Below are positions 1-6,434 of a stretch of 20,066 nt of DNA, piece by piece. Within the stretch, counting starts at the first letter, position 1; the number at the start of each line of letters is the position of its first letter. The stretch lies in the IMG/VR virus record IMGVR_UViG_3300038701_000472, positions 1-20,066 of that record; one strand, given 5' to 3'. Position numbers and translations under genes: made by a program. Under the pieces are notes generated by a model. The model was not told the DNA's origin. It was given only the letters and a program-made list of their open reading frames with translations, and made no database searches. The DNA comes from a virus.

Positions 1-1862
1 GCGGTGTTACGGATGAGATACAGCGAGAGGTCAAAGCGTCAACCGAACTTGAAAAGCGTATGCAGAAGCTACGTGATTCGGAGCGCGACCTGATTGTATC
101 AACGGCTCAACGTAATGCAGAAGTTGCGAAGCTACGTGTAACCATTGAAGATCAAAGTAAAAGCGAAGAGGAGCGATTAAAAGCGGCTCAGCGTGCAACA
201 GCATTGCAACGCCAAACGATTGAAGAGGAGAAGGCACTAGCGCAAGAAAGGGTTGACATTATAGAAGCACAACTAGCGTTGTCTGAAAACTTAGAAGAGG
301 ATGAACAAAGGTTAGCCGATGCAAAGGCTATGCGTTTCCAAGTTGAAGAAAGAGCGACAACCAGACTTGTTGAGTTGAACAACAAAGAGGTGCAACTACG
401 TAAACAGATAGCGGCTGAAAAAGAGAAGGCAACGGCAAGCGTAACGGGTTCTATTGAAAAGGAAATTGAAACCGATGAAGAACGCCAAAAGAAGATAGAA
501 GATGGTTACCAAGAAGAAAGGCGGCTAATTGAACAACAGGCCGAACTAAAGAAATCACAGGCCGAAATAGAAATAGCCAATGCAGAAGAAAGGGCGGAGC
601 GTATTGCTTTTATAGAACGCGAAGCACTGTTTGAGAAGCTAAGAAGTATCGAAGATGAAACAGCGGCTTACACGGCTTCTGCTGATATGGTCGGGGCGGT
701 TGACGAAAAGAAGTATGCTAAACAATTAGCCGAACGCGCGAAGTATGAAGCTGAATTGGCATCGATTGACAGAGAAGCGAAAGCCGATGAGTTCAACCGT
801 GAAATGGAGTTGCTTCAAGGGCGTGAAGAACTTGCCAATCAACAAGCTGAAATTGAGATTGAAAACGTTGAGGAACGAGAATTAGCAAAACAGAAGATTG
901 CGCTTAAATTCTTAAATGAACGTTTGGCTATCATGGAACAATCGGCTATGCTTGATGATGTTCTAACTGATAGGGAAATTCAGAATCTGCAAAGAGTACG
1001 CAATGAGATAGAAATACTTCAAAATCAAATCAACAATCCAGATAACAAGACGGTAGCCGATATGATAGGGCTATCCGAAGAAGGTCAGGAAAAGTTGATG
1101 CTAGGAATGGAAGTTGTCAATAGCGTATTGCAATCCGTACAACAAGCAACACAACAAGCAACTGAAAACAAGTTAGCTGGAATTGATAGAGAACTTCAAG
1201 CGGAAATCAACGCTATCAATAGCAGTAAGAAGTCCGAAGAAAACAAAGAGAAGGCCATAACCAAAGCCGAACAGAAAGCGGCTAAGGAACGTTATCGAAT
1301 AGAGGTTCAACAGTTCAAGACTGCCAAAGCCTTACAGATAGCGTTAGCGGTTGCGAATACGGCTACGGCTGTTATGGCTCAACTATCCAACCCTACACCG
1401 TATGCGGGGTTTGTGTTGGCAGCGTTAGCGGCTGCAACGGGTGCGGTTCAGATAGCAACTATTTCAAGTCAGAAACCACCTCCACCTCCTGCATTTGCAA
1501 CGGGTGGAAAGGTGCTAGGGGCAGGAACAGGCACAAGCGATAGCATACCTGCAAGGCTTTCAAATGGTGAAGCTGTAATCAATGCTAAATCAACTAAGAT
1601 GTTTGAACCTATGTTATCTGCAATGAACGCGGCAGGAGGCGGTGTTGATTGGTACAATAGCGGAAGTTATGCTAAAGGCGGTCTAGTGCAGAAGTTCGCA
1701 GCGGGTGGTGTTGCTAGGTCAAGCGGTGTAATAATGCGTGAGAACATGGCGCAAATGGATTTACAGGAAACTATATTGCAAACGCCACCTGTTTTAGTAT
1801 TGGAAGAATTTCAGAACGTACAAGGTCGGAAAGTAAGAACAGAACAGAATTTACAAATATGA
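1..1862 (+). CDS. Tape-measure-like tail protein, C-terminal part (5' end outside window)
   Basis: The frame is open from base 3 to the window edge, so the ATG at 60 is internal and this is the C-terminal part of a longer protein. About the first 400 residues are highly charged Glu/Lys/Arg/Gln heptad-like coiled coil. A hydrophobic Ala-rich stretch follows near residues 419-467 (numbered from the ATG at 60), then PPPPP and a Gly-rich segment (FATGGKVLGAG) with a SDSIPARLSNGEAVIN-like motif. A long coiled coil, then a hydrophobic segment, then a Gly-rich tail that mentions ARLSNGEAVI is typical of the C-termini of tape measure proteins of siphoviruses, which set tail length and line the tail tube. 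The stop overlaps the next start in ATGA, so the downstream genes are translationally coupled. The family call is good; the exact role is inferred. Confidence 0.8.
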   Translation, partial: GVTDEIQREVKASTELEKRMQKLRDSERDLIVSTAQRNAEVAKLRVTIEDQSKSEEERLKAAQRATALQRQTIEEEKALAQERVDIIEAQLALSENLEEDEQRLADAKAMRFQVEERATTRLVELNNKEVQLRKQIAAEKEKATASVTGSIEKEIETDEERQKKIEDGYQEERRLIEQQAELKKSQAEIEIANAEERAERIAFIEREALFEKLRSIEDETAAYTASADMVGAVDEKKYAKQLAERAKYEAELASIDREAKADEFNREMELLQGREELANQQAEIEIENVEERELAKQKIALKFLNERLAIMEQSAMLDDVLTDREIQNLQRVRNEIEILQNQINNPDNKTVADMIGLSEEGQEKLMLGMEVVNSVLQSVQQATQQATENKLAGIDRELQAEINAINSSKKSEENKEKAITKAEQKAAKERYRIEVQQFKTAKALQIALAVANTATAVMAQLSNPTPYAGFVLAALAAATGAVQIATISSQKPPPPPAFATGGKVLGAGTGTSDSIPARLSNGEAVINAKSTKMFEPMLSAMNAAGGGVDWYNSGSYAKGGLVQKFAAGGVARSSGVIMRENMAQMDLQETILQTPPVLVLEEFQNVQGRKVRTEQNLQI

Positions 1863-2080
1863 ACGCAATCATTAAAGAACTCGATGAATCTGGTCAACTA
1901 ATTAGGCTAATGCGCGAAGGGTTCATTTCTTACAAGATAATGCGCAACAAGGACATCTACTTGACTTTTGAAGTGCATCGAAAAACAGGTAAGAACTATT
2001 CGCAATCAATAAAAAGGACTGCCGACCAATTTGATATGTCAGACAGACAGATTGAAAGGATTGTAAAACAGATGCAATGA
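1859..2080 (+). CDS. Small HTH-like protein (73 aa)
   Basis: The start overlaps the tape-measure stop by 4 bases and its own stop overlaps the next gene by 4 bases, so it belongs to a tightly coupled operon. The C-terminal half (about residues 40-73; RKTGKNYSQSIKRTADQF then MSDRQIERIVKQM) reads as two amphipathic helices with a turn, like a helix-turn-helix in which the second helix begins SDRQIERI. No metal site, membrane segment or signal peptide is visible. It could be a small DNA-binding regulator or a tail-associated helper protein. I do not recognise a named family, and the function is unknown. Confidence 0.65.
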   Translation: MNAIIKELDESGQLIRLMREGFISYKIMRNKDIYLTFEVHRKTGKNYSQSIKRTADQFDMSDRQIERIVKQMQ

Positions 2081-2832
2081 GATTTGAAATAATCTGCACA
2101 GGTTGGAACTGCGCTTCATACGTTGATAAATGCGTTAAATCTGTTAAGAATCAAACTTACGACAATTGGCACTTGCATTTGATTTCAGACGGTTCAACCG
2201 ATGGAACGTGCAACGCTATCAAAGGTTGGGAAAGTGAAAACATATCCGTACATATTTACAATGAGAACAAAGGCGCGGCACTTAGGCGGTTACAAGCAAT
2301 AAGACCACTTGACAGCGAAAGCGTTTGTTTGTTGCTTGGATTGGATGACGAACTGTTACCTAATTGCTTAGAGCGCGTCAAACGAGAATACGATAGCGGT
2401 AAGTGGATGACCTACGGAAATTGGGTAGACCAACATGGTAACGGCTTACCAGATAGCTTTGATTTGAACTTCAACCACCTAACGCATCAAAATAGAGATT
2501 ACAGGAAAGTGATGTATCGGTCAACTGCACCTAACACGTTTAAGAAGTTTCTATTTGATGAGATACCAGACGAGGACTTCAAAGTATTCGGAAAGTGGAT
2601 TGACAACGCAACCGAAACCGAACTGATGTTTTCATGTTTGGAGATGTGTGGAAAAGACAGAATCGGAGTGATTACAGAGCCTATCTACCTTTACAATCGC
2701 GCAAGGGTTGGCGGCACAATGAAACGAACCTACATTCACAAGGGACAAAAGATGTCAGGTTCTGAATACAAGATGAAAGTAATCTACTCGGAAGTGATCA
2801 AACGAAAAAAGAAACCACTATTGAAACGATGA
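2077..2832 (+). CDS. Glycosyltransferase, GT-A fold (family 2-like)
   Basis: The N-terminus has the GT-A nucleotide-sugar binding pattern: a hydrophobic first strand (FEIICTGWN), an amphipathic helix ending in VKNQTYDNW, and a strand with SDGSTDGT at residues 37-44, where D38 and D42 are the usual nucleotide contacts. A second acidic pair at L89-D90-D91-E92, after a hydrophobic strand (VCLLLG), sits where the metal-binding DxD of the family lies. Family 2 enzymes transfer a sugar from a nucleotide donor to an acceptor in the cytoplasm. The C-terminus is strongly basic (KRKKKPLLKR) and there is no membrane helix. It sits in an ATGA-coupled run with a second glycosyltransferase and a sugar dehydratase, which implies one pathway. 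The acceptor is unknown. Confidence 0.85.
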   Translation: MRFEIICTGWNCASYVDKCVKSVKNQTYDNWHLHLISDGSTDGTCNAIKGWESENISVHIYNENKGAALRRLQAIRPLDSESVCLLLGLDDELLPNCLERVKREYDSGKWMTYGNWVDQHGNGLPDSFDLNFNHLTHQNRDYRKVMYRSTAPNTFKKFLFDEIPDEDFKVFGKWIDNATETELMFSCLEMCGKDRIGVITEPIYLYNRARVGGTMKRTYIHKGQKMSGSEYKMKVIYSEVIKRKKKPLLKR

Positions 2833-3734
2833 AAGTTCTAAACATCAGTACCAACGATTGGGCTAACTATTCCTATTCTAACTCGGTTGCATTGCGTTCT
2901 GTGGGCGTTAAATGCGATGGATTGAAGATATACCCACATTCATTCGGTTACGACAAACAACACCCGTTAGCAACACCACACGAAATAAAACACGCTGTTC
3001 GCAATTACGACATTGTTCAGATATTCAATAGCGATACTCGGATGCTGCAATTGATTAACGGTTACAAGGGTAAGGTAATTGTTTACCATACTGGAACAGC
3101 ATATCGAAGAAACCCGAAAGACCTCAATAGGTTATTCAATAGAGTAGTCTGGAAAACTTGCATAGCACATGGTGAGTTCGCAGGACAAGGTGCAAAGAAT
3201 GAAGTTTACATAGATAGGGCGGTTGACGTTGACAATATCAAACCATCTTACAGGTTATCTTCAAACGATTGGAAGTTCCTGCATTGCCCATCAAACCCAA
3301 AGGTTAAAGGAACAGAAGCAATCAAACGAATGATGCACGATTGCGGTGCTAACTTCAAATCACACACGGATATTTTGAACCATTCTAAAAGCCTTGACCG
3401 TATGCGAGATTGCGATATTTACGTAGAACTGTTTTCACCAGAGGTGGAAGGTAAGAAGTACGGACACTTTGGAATCACGGCTATTGAAGCGGCTGCAATG
3501 GGTAAGGTTGTTGTTACTCAAAATCTGAGTTCAGATGTTTACGAAAAGAATTATGGAGATTGCCCATTGATACTGGCTAAAGATGAAAATGATTTCAAGA
3601 ATCACATCTATTGGCTGATGAATATGGACGATGAAGAAATGCGAGGATTGCAACAAGCGCATAGAAAATGGGCGGTCGAAAAACATTCGTTTAAAGCGAT
3701 GGGTGAACGGCTGAAAGGAATACTCGAAATATGA
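2829..3734 (+). CDS. Glycosyltransferase, GT-B fold (GT4-like)
   Basis: The N-terminal half is Rossmann-like, with short strands such as KVLNIST, YDIVQIFN (residues 60-67) and KVIVYHTGT (82-90). The C-terminal half carries the donor-binding pattern of GT4/GT1 enzymes: YGHFGITAIEAAAMGKVVV at 211-229. Here the E220-A-A-A-M-G stretch matches the usual 'P.E.FG...lEAmA.G.PvV' motif, with E220 the conserved glutamate. At 301 residues it is shorter than the usual 350-400 of GT4 enzymes, so it is a compact version. There is no signal peptide or membrane helix, so it should act in the cytoplasm. Starts and stops overlap both neighbours by 4 bases. Sugar donor and acceptor cannot be read from the sequence. 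Confidence 0.8.
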   Translation: MKVLNISTNDWANYSYSNSVALRSVGVKCDGLKIYPHSFGYDKQHPLATPHEIKHAVRNYDIVQIFNSDTRMLQLINGYKGKVIVYHTGTAYRRNPKDLNRLFNRVVWKTCIAHGEFAGQGAKNEVYIDRAVDVDNIKPSYRLSSNDWKFLHCPSNPKVKGTEAIKRMMHDCGANFKSHTDILNHSKSLDRMRDCDIYVELFSPEVEGKKYGHFGITAIEAAAMGKVVVTQNLSSDVYEKNYGDCPLILAKDENDFKNHIYWLMNMDDEEMRGLQQAHRKWAVEKHSFKAMGERLKGILEI

Positions 3735-4582
3735 AATTACTTAATCGAGAAGAGCGCAACATCGACCTTACAGATGCGTGTATATTTCTGAAAGGTAAGA
3801 AGATAGTCGTAACGGGTGCGGCTGGTTCAATAGGCTCTGAAATATGTCGACAACTAATTTCGATGGGCTTGGAAGTTCTCGCATTGGATAATGCTGAGAC
3901 ACCACTGCATAATTTATGTTTAGAGTTACCGACCGTTCAACCAATGCTAAATGACATACGAACACATGATGGGAGTTATGATGTATGCTTCCACGCTGCT
4001 GCATACAAGCATGTTGGAATGTTGCAGATGTTTCCAGATGTGGCATATGATGTCAATGTAAGCGGAACATTGAACATGATGCGTAAATCAAAAGACTTCA
4101 TTCTAATATCAACTGACAAAGCTGCGCAACCTAAGTGCGTAATGGGTCAAACGAAGAGGTACGCTGAAAACGATGTAATTACATTCGGTCAAAAGTTTGT
4201 ACGATTTGGCAATGTTCTAGGTTCAAATGGTAGCGTTTTGAAGATATGGGAGAAGCAAATATCAGAAGGTCATAACCTGACCATAACCGATAAGGATGCG
4301 ACACGTTATTTTATGACCATTCCAGAAGCCGCTAAGTTTGTTATTGCAACAATCGCAATGCCTGCAGGTGGTTACTTATTGGATATGGGAGAGTCTGTTT
4401 CAATATACAATCTTGCAAATCGTTTCATTGAGTTGTCAGGCGAAAAGGTTGATATTGATTATATCGGTCTTAAAGACGGTGAAAAGTTGCACGAGGTTCT
4501 TCACTCACAACTTGAAACGTTGGAAGAAACAGGTGTTAAAGGAATTTTGAAGTTAAAGACAACCTGTACTAAAAAACATTAA
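3731..4582 (+). CDS. NAD(P)-dependent nucleotide-sugar dehydratase/epimerase, CapD/FlaA1 type
   Basis: This is an extended SDR enzyme of the UDP-GlcNAc 4,6-dehydratase (polysaccharide biosynthesis) group. It shows the dinucleotide motif GAAGSIG (residues 29-35) followed by SEICRQL, D75-I-R for the nucleotide, HAAAYKHV (88-95), the catalytic STDKA (127-131), and M138-G-Q-T-K142 in place of the usual YxxxK. FGNVLGSNGSV (159-169) and DATRYFMT (189-196) are also family hallmarks. Met replacing the SDR Tyr is normal in the FlaA1/PglF/CapD branch. It lacks the membrane domain of full-length PglF/CapD, so it is the soluble 283-residue form. It is coupled to the two glycosyltransferases. It probably makes the keto-sugar precursor of a deoxy or amino sugar that they transfer. 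Dehydratase versus epimerase activity is not decided. Confidence 0.88.
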   Translation: MKLLNREERNIDLTDACIFLKGKKIVVTGAAGSIGSEICRQLISMGLEVLALDNAETPLHNLCLELPTVQPMLNDIRTHDGSYDVCFHAAAYKHVGMLQMFPDVAYDVNVSGTLNMMRKSKDFILISTDKAAQPKCVMGQTKRYAENDVITFGQKFVRFGNVLGSNGSVLKIWEKQISEGHNLTITDKDATRYFMTIPEAAKFVIATIAMPAGGYLLDMGESVSIYNLANRFIELSGEKVDIDYIGLKDGEKLHEVLHSQLETLEETGVKGILKLKTTCTKKH

Positions 4583-4597
4583 AACCGTTTTTTTAGT
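4568..4597. terminator. AT-rich hairpin after the sugar operon
   Basis: ACTAAAAAAC (4568-4577) pairs with GTTTTTTTAGT (4587-4597) around a short loop, and the stop codon of the dehydratase gene lies inside it. The stem is nearly all A-T, with T runs on the right arm. It could stop transcription from the left (sugar operon) and, because it is symmetric, also from the right (minus-strand operon). No separate U-tract follows. Confidence 0.45.
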
Positions 4598-4602
4598 AAT
4601 CC

Positions 4603-4640
4603 GTTGTGCTTCATTAAAACGCCACTTCGTTAAGCACAAC
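4603..4640. repeat. Nested inverted repeat, attC-like fold
   Basis: GTTGTGCTT (4603-4611) and AAGCACAAC (4632-4640) are perfect 9-base complements. Inside them AACG (4618-4621) pairs with CGTT (4628-4631). The inner stem is joined to the outer one directly on the right, but through a 6-base bulge (4612-4617) on the left. It lies between the ends of two convergent operons. Confidence 0.6.
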
Positions 4641-4687
4641 AAAGGCTATATTGCATTGCTGCCGTTCTTCGTAGATAGGTCGGTTCT

Positions 4688-4921
4688 TCATTGCCCGTTT
4701 TTATTTTTCCCACCGCACATCTGCATACGCAGTTTGGTTAAAGGCTCTACCCATTTTTTAGGTAGTTCTTGAGTGCCTTTTACCGCTTTACTCAATGTAG
4801 TATCAGGTATGCCTAATTCCTTCTCTATCGCTCGGAAGGATAGGCGTTCTTTGTTGGCGCGCAGCCAGTTGACTATTTCCATATCTGTTGTGTCGATTAT
4901 GTCAATAAGAAAATCACTCAT
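4688..4921 (-). CDS. Small HTH DNA-binding protein (77 aa)
   Basis: Residues about 27-60 form a Cro/XRE-style helix-turn-helix: LSFRAIEKELGI, the turn PDTT, then LSKAVKGTQELP. A third helix follows (WVEPLTKLRMQM). The tail is basic (GGKNKNGQ). It is the last gene of a three-gene minus-strand operon and overlaps the stop of the gene before it by 8 bases. A palindrome overlaps the operon promoter, and this protein is the obvious candidate to bind it. That link is inference from context only. Phage immunity or accessory-gene control would fit. Confidence 0.75.
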   Translation of the reverse strand: MSDFLIDIIDTTDMEIVNWLRANKERLSFRAIEKELGIPDTTLSKAVKGTQELPKKWVEPLTKLRMQMCGGKNKNGQ

Positions 4922-5120
4922 TTAACAAGTGCCTGTTACTGAAATCGAAGGGATCATAACCTTCATCAAGAATTAAATCAACAAGTTTTTTAGCTGATTT
5001 TTTTGTATTGCAATTCCAAAGATGCTTTCCATCTGGTGAAAAAACACCAAAATACTTTCGTGTCTTTGAATGCTCTACTGGCTCAATTAAATAAGCTCTA
5101 TATGTGATTTCTTCAAGCAT
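4914..5120 (-). CDS. Small protein of unknown function (68 aa)
   Basis: It starts one base inside the stop of the gene upstream and its own stop overlaps the HTH gene, so the three are co-translated. The sequence has a beta-rich N-terminal half (EEITYRAYLI, KYFGVFSPDGKHLWNC) and a helical C-terminal half (SAKKLVDLILDEGYDPFDF). This beta-then-helix pattern is reminiscent of small HicB/DUF-type folds, but no diagnostic motif is visible and I do not recognise a family. It may work with the HTH protein, for example as a toxin-antitoxin-like or regulator pair. That is speculation from gene order. Confidence 0.6.
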   Translation of the reverse strand: MLEEITYRAYLIEPVEHSKTRKYFGVFSPDGKHLWNCNTKKSAKKLVDLILDEGYDPFDFSNRHLLNE

Positions 5121-5362
5121 TAGTCAATGTATTTGCGTTCAACTGTTTCTGCCATTACTAATTTCCCTGTCTTTTTGGTAAAAGTTAAGTCGTTCAATAT
5201 CTGCTCGCCACCTCTTACTATCAAAACAGATACACCGAAGTGGTCTTTGATATTTTTAGGAGTAAATCCATTCATATAAACCTCTTTTGTAAAAGATGTT
5301 TGGTAGTAAGATTTAGCGTTTTTAAGTGCTTTTTCTGTTGGTTTGCTAAATGTTGTGTTCAT
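5120..5362 (-). CDS. First gene of the minus operon, unknown function (80 aa)
   Basis: An in-frame ATG also exists at 5386, but it falls inside the promoter, so translation should begin at the ATG at 5362 (MNTTFSKPTEKAL...). The protein has a basic helical N-terminus and then a segment NIKDHFGVSVLIVRGGEQIL. That segment could be a beta hairpin or a short HTH-like region. No membrane segment or known catalytic motif is seen. It shares the operon with a 68-aa protein and an HTH protein, with start-stop overlaps. The function is not recognised. Confidence 0.6.
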   Translation of the reverse strand: MNTTFSKPTEKALKNAKSYYQTSFTKEVYMNGFTPKNIKDHFGVSVLIVRGGEQILNDLTFTKKTGKLVMAETVERKYID

Positions 5363-5377
5363 CGTTTTCCGTTTTTG

Positions 5378-5399
5378 TTTATCCAAATGTACGGATAAA
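5378..5399. promoter_or_regulatory. Candidate operator overlapping the -7 box
   Basis: TTTATCC (5378-5384) and GGATAAA (5393-5399) are perfect 7-base complements with an 8-base spacer containing most of the -7 element. A dimeric repressor bound here would block RNA polymerase. The HTH protein at 4688-4921 in the same operon is the natural candidate, giving autoregulation; this is inferred. Confidence 0.5.
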
Positions 5400-5414
5400 A
5401 TCTAAACCTCCAAA
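5384..5414 (-). promoter_or_regulatory. Bacteroidota-type promoter of the three-gene minus operon
   Basis: Read on the minus strand, TTTG (5411-5414) and TACATTTG (5384-5391) are separated by 19 bases. This is an exact match to the Bacteroidota -33/-7 consensus TTTG-N19..20-TAnnTTTG. Transcription should start near 5377-5379, about 15 bases before the ATG at 5362. That decides the start codon of the first gene. Confidence 0.75.
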
Positions 5415-5471
5415 TGTTTTGATAAAAAAGTTCAAAAAAATATCCCTCCCTAAAAAATAAAAACTACTTCG

Positions 5472-5544
5472 GTTCTTCGTAGATGCGTAGGAGGTGCAAC
5501 GCATCATAGCCGTACCGTTAGGTGCAAGCGCAGCCAACGCACAC
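5472..5544. repeat. Composite palindromic spacer (left island)
   Basis: It contains GTTCTTCGTAGAT (5472-5484), identical to 4664-4676. It also contains GCAACGCATCATAGCCGTA (5496-5514), near-identical to 18699-18717, and GTTAGGTGC (5517-5525), the left arm of the inverted repeat enclosing the next gene. No coding sequence is needed to explain the stretch. Confidence 0.7.
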
Positions 5545-5758
5545 CTAAGACTTAAATATTGTGATTTCGGGATTTTTCCCACACATTTCATCTTTCATTT
5601 TATAACCTCTTTCTTTAATTAAAGCAGTTATCTCTTTAAGCAATTCCTCAGCTTCATTACAGCTATTAAACTGTTTCCCACCCATTTTTGGGTTAATCCA
5701 AATTGATAATTTAACATTAGTTATTTCCATTATTTTAAATATTGCGCCAGCACCTAAC
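5517..5758. repeat. Inverted repeat enclosing the 61-aa gene
   Basis: GTTAGGTGC (5517-5525) and GCACCTAAC (5750-5758) are perfect 9-base complements. Comparing 5517-5532 with the complement of 5743-5758 gives 14 matches of 16 (GTTAGGTGCnnGCGCA). The gene at 5545-5730 lies entirely within. The left arm also fits GTTRRRY, the core of integron attC sites. Confidence 0.65.
5545..5730 (-). CDS. Small acidic protein of unknown function (61 aa)
   Basis: The ATG at 5730 (MEITNVKLSIWI...) is preferred. The open frame extends to a GTG at 5760, but that extension runs through the right arm of the flanking inverted repeat. The protein begins with a strand-like segment (NVKLSIWINPKMGG) and continues with a helix (NEAEELLKEITALIKERGYK). 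It ends CGKNPEITIFKS, with Cys 51 its second cysteine. The stop TAG lies in a CACCTAA motif next to the spacer. The whole gene is a stand-alone unit bounded by GTTAGGTGC/GCACCTAAC. Family not recognised. Confidence 0.55.
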   Translation of the reverse strand: MEITNVKLSIWINPKMGGKQFNSCNEAEELLKEITALIKERGYKMKDEMCGKNPEITIFKS

Positions 5759-5830
5759 ACATAATATAAAAAATAGCTGCTGACTGGTTAATATTAAAGT
5801 ATTTACATTTATTCAAATTCATCTGTTTTC

Positions 5831-5861
5831 GAAAAGTAGTGCATATATTACGCTACTTTTC
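5831..5861. terminator. Strong hairpin downstream of the 167-aa minus gene
   Basis: GAAAAGTAG (5831-5839) pairs with CTACTTTTC (5853-5861), extended by T-G and G-C to 11 pairs, with a 9-base loop. It sits 17 bases past the stop codon of the minus gene ending at 5878. On the minus strand the second arm ends in TTTTC, so it is a plausible transcription terminator for that gene. Confidence 0.55.
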
Positions 5862-5877
5862 ATATTATCAACGTTGT

Positions 5878-6378
5878 CTAAATCTTACCGTACAGGTAAC
5901 TATCAGGGTGAACGCTTATAATACCTCCCAACTTCTTGTTGAGTATCGCGTAATCTCTTACAGATTGTTCACGCATTTCATCTTTGATATTTGGATGGTC
6001 ATTAAAGTCAACTCCCCAAAGTTTAATTTCAGTTGCTCCGTAAAAATGATACGCAACACCACAGGCAACAAAAGGTGAGTTGTTTGAAGACGGTATAAAC
6101 TCATTCCATCTATCATTGTGTGCTGCAATGTTTTTCAGTTTTATCTTCTGGACGCGCGGCAGATAGTTCCAATCGTCCAAATGAGTAAAGAACAAATCGA
6201 CCTTTAGTGATTCGATTGCCTTTAACCTTTCAGAATTGAAAACCGAAGGACGGTCAACGCAAACGTTACGACCACAACCATCAACATCATTAACGCCTAT
6301 TGTCAGGTTACCATCTGGTTTGAAGTGCTTTGCGCTTTCGCCTAATCCAATTACGTGAATTGTGTTCTTGTATTCCAT
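5878..6378 (-). CDS. Rossmann-like protein of unknown function (166 aa)
   Basis: The ATG at 6378 (MEYKNTIHVIGLGES...) is chosen over an in-frame ATG at 6423 because AAAAGGA precedes it at good spacing and the longer version begins in the divergent promoter region. The N-terminus is a strand-loop-helix with GLGES, then a second strand ending IGVNDVDGCG and VCVDRPSVF. This order resembles DUF115/GT42-like proteins that bind nucleotide sugars or pterins, and the later segment VACGVAYHFYGATEIKLWGVDF supports a Rossmann-like fold. No catalytic residue can be assigned with confidence. It is the only gene of its size on the minus strand amid virion genes, so it looks like an independently expressed accessory gene. 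Confidence 0.65.
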   Translation of the reverse strand: MEYKNTIHVIGLGESAKHFKPDGNLTIGVNDVDGCGRNVCVDRPSVFNSERLKAIESLKVDLFFTHLDDWNYLPRVQKIKLKNIAAHNDRWNEFIPSSNNSPFVACGVAYHFYGATEIKLWGVDFNDHPNIKDEMREQSVRDYAILNKKLGGIISVHPDSYLYGKI

Positions 6379-6414
6379 TACCGTCCTTTTCGTGTCGGTA
6401 AATATAGTAAACAA

Positions 6415-6434
6415 CGGTTGCAATTTTACAACCG
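6415..6434. promoter_or_regulatory. Inverted repeat abutting the protease start codon
   Basis: CGGTTG (6415-6420) and CAACCG (6429-6434) are perfect complements with an 8-base spacer, ending immediately before the ATG at 6435. It lies between divergent genes and could be an operator or a structure covering the start. No consensus promoter for the rightward operon is evident beside it. Confidence 0.35.

Noticed and set aside
5379-5591. 70-residue minus frame across the left-island spacer
   Set aside because: It translates the repeat family and the operon promoter, ending in Phe-rich sequence. The region is fully explained by the spacer repeat and promoter.
4603-5877. An insertion sequence carrying the left-island genes
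   Set aside because: No transposase is encoded, no target-site duplication was found at common IS ends, and the direct repeats at 4664 and 5472 bound a regulator operon.
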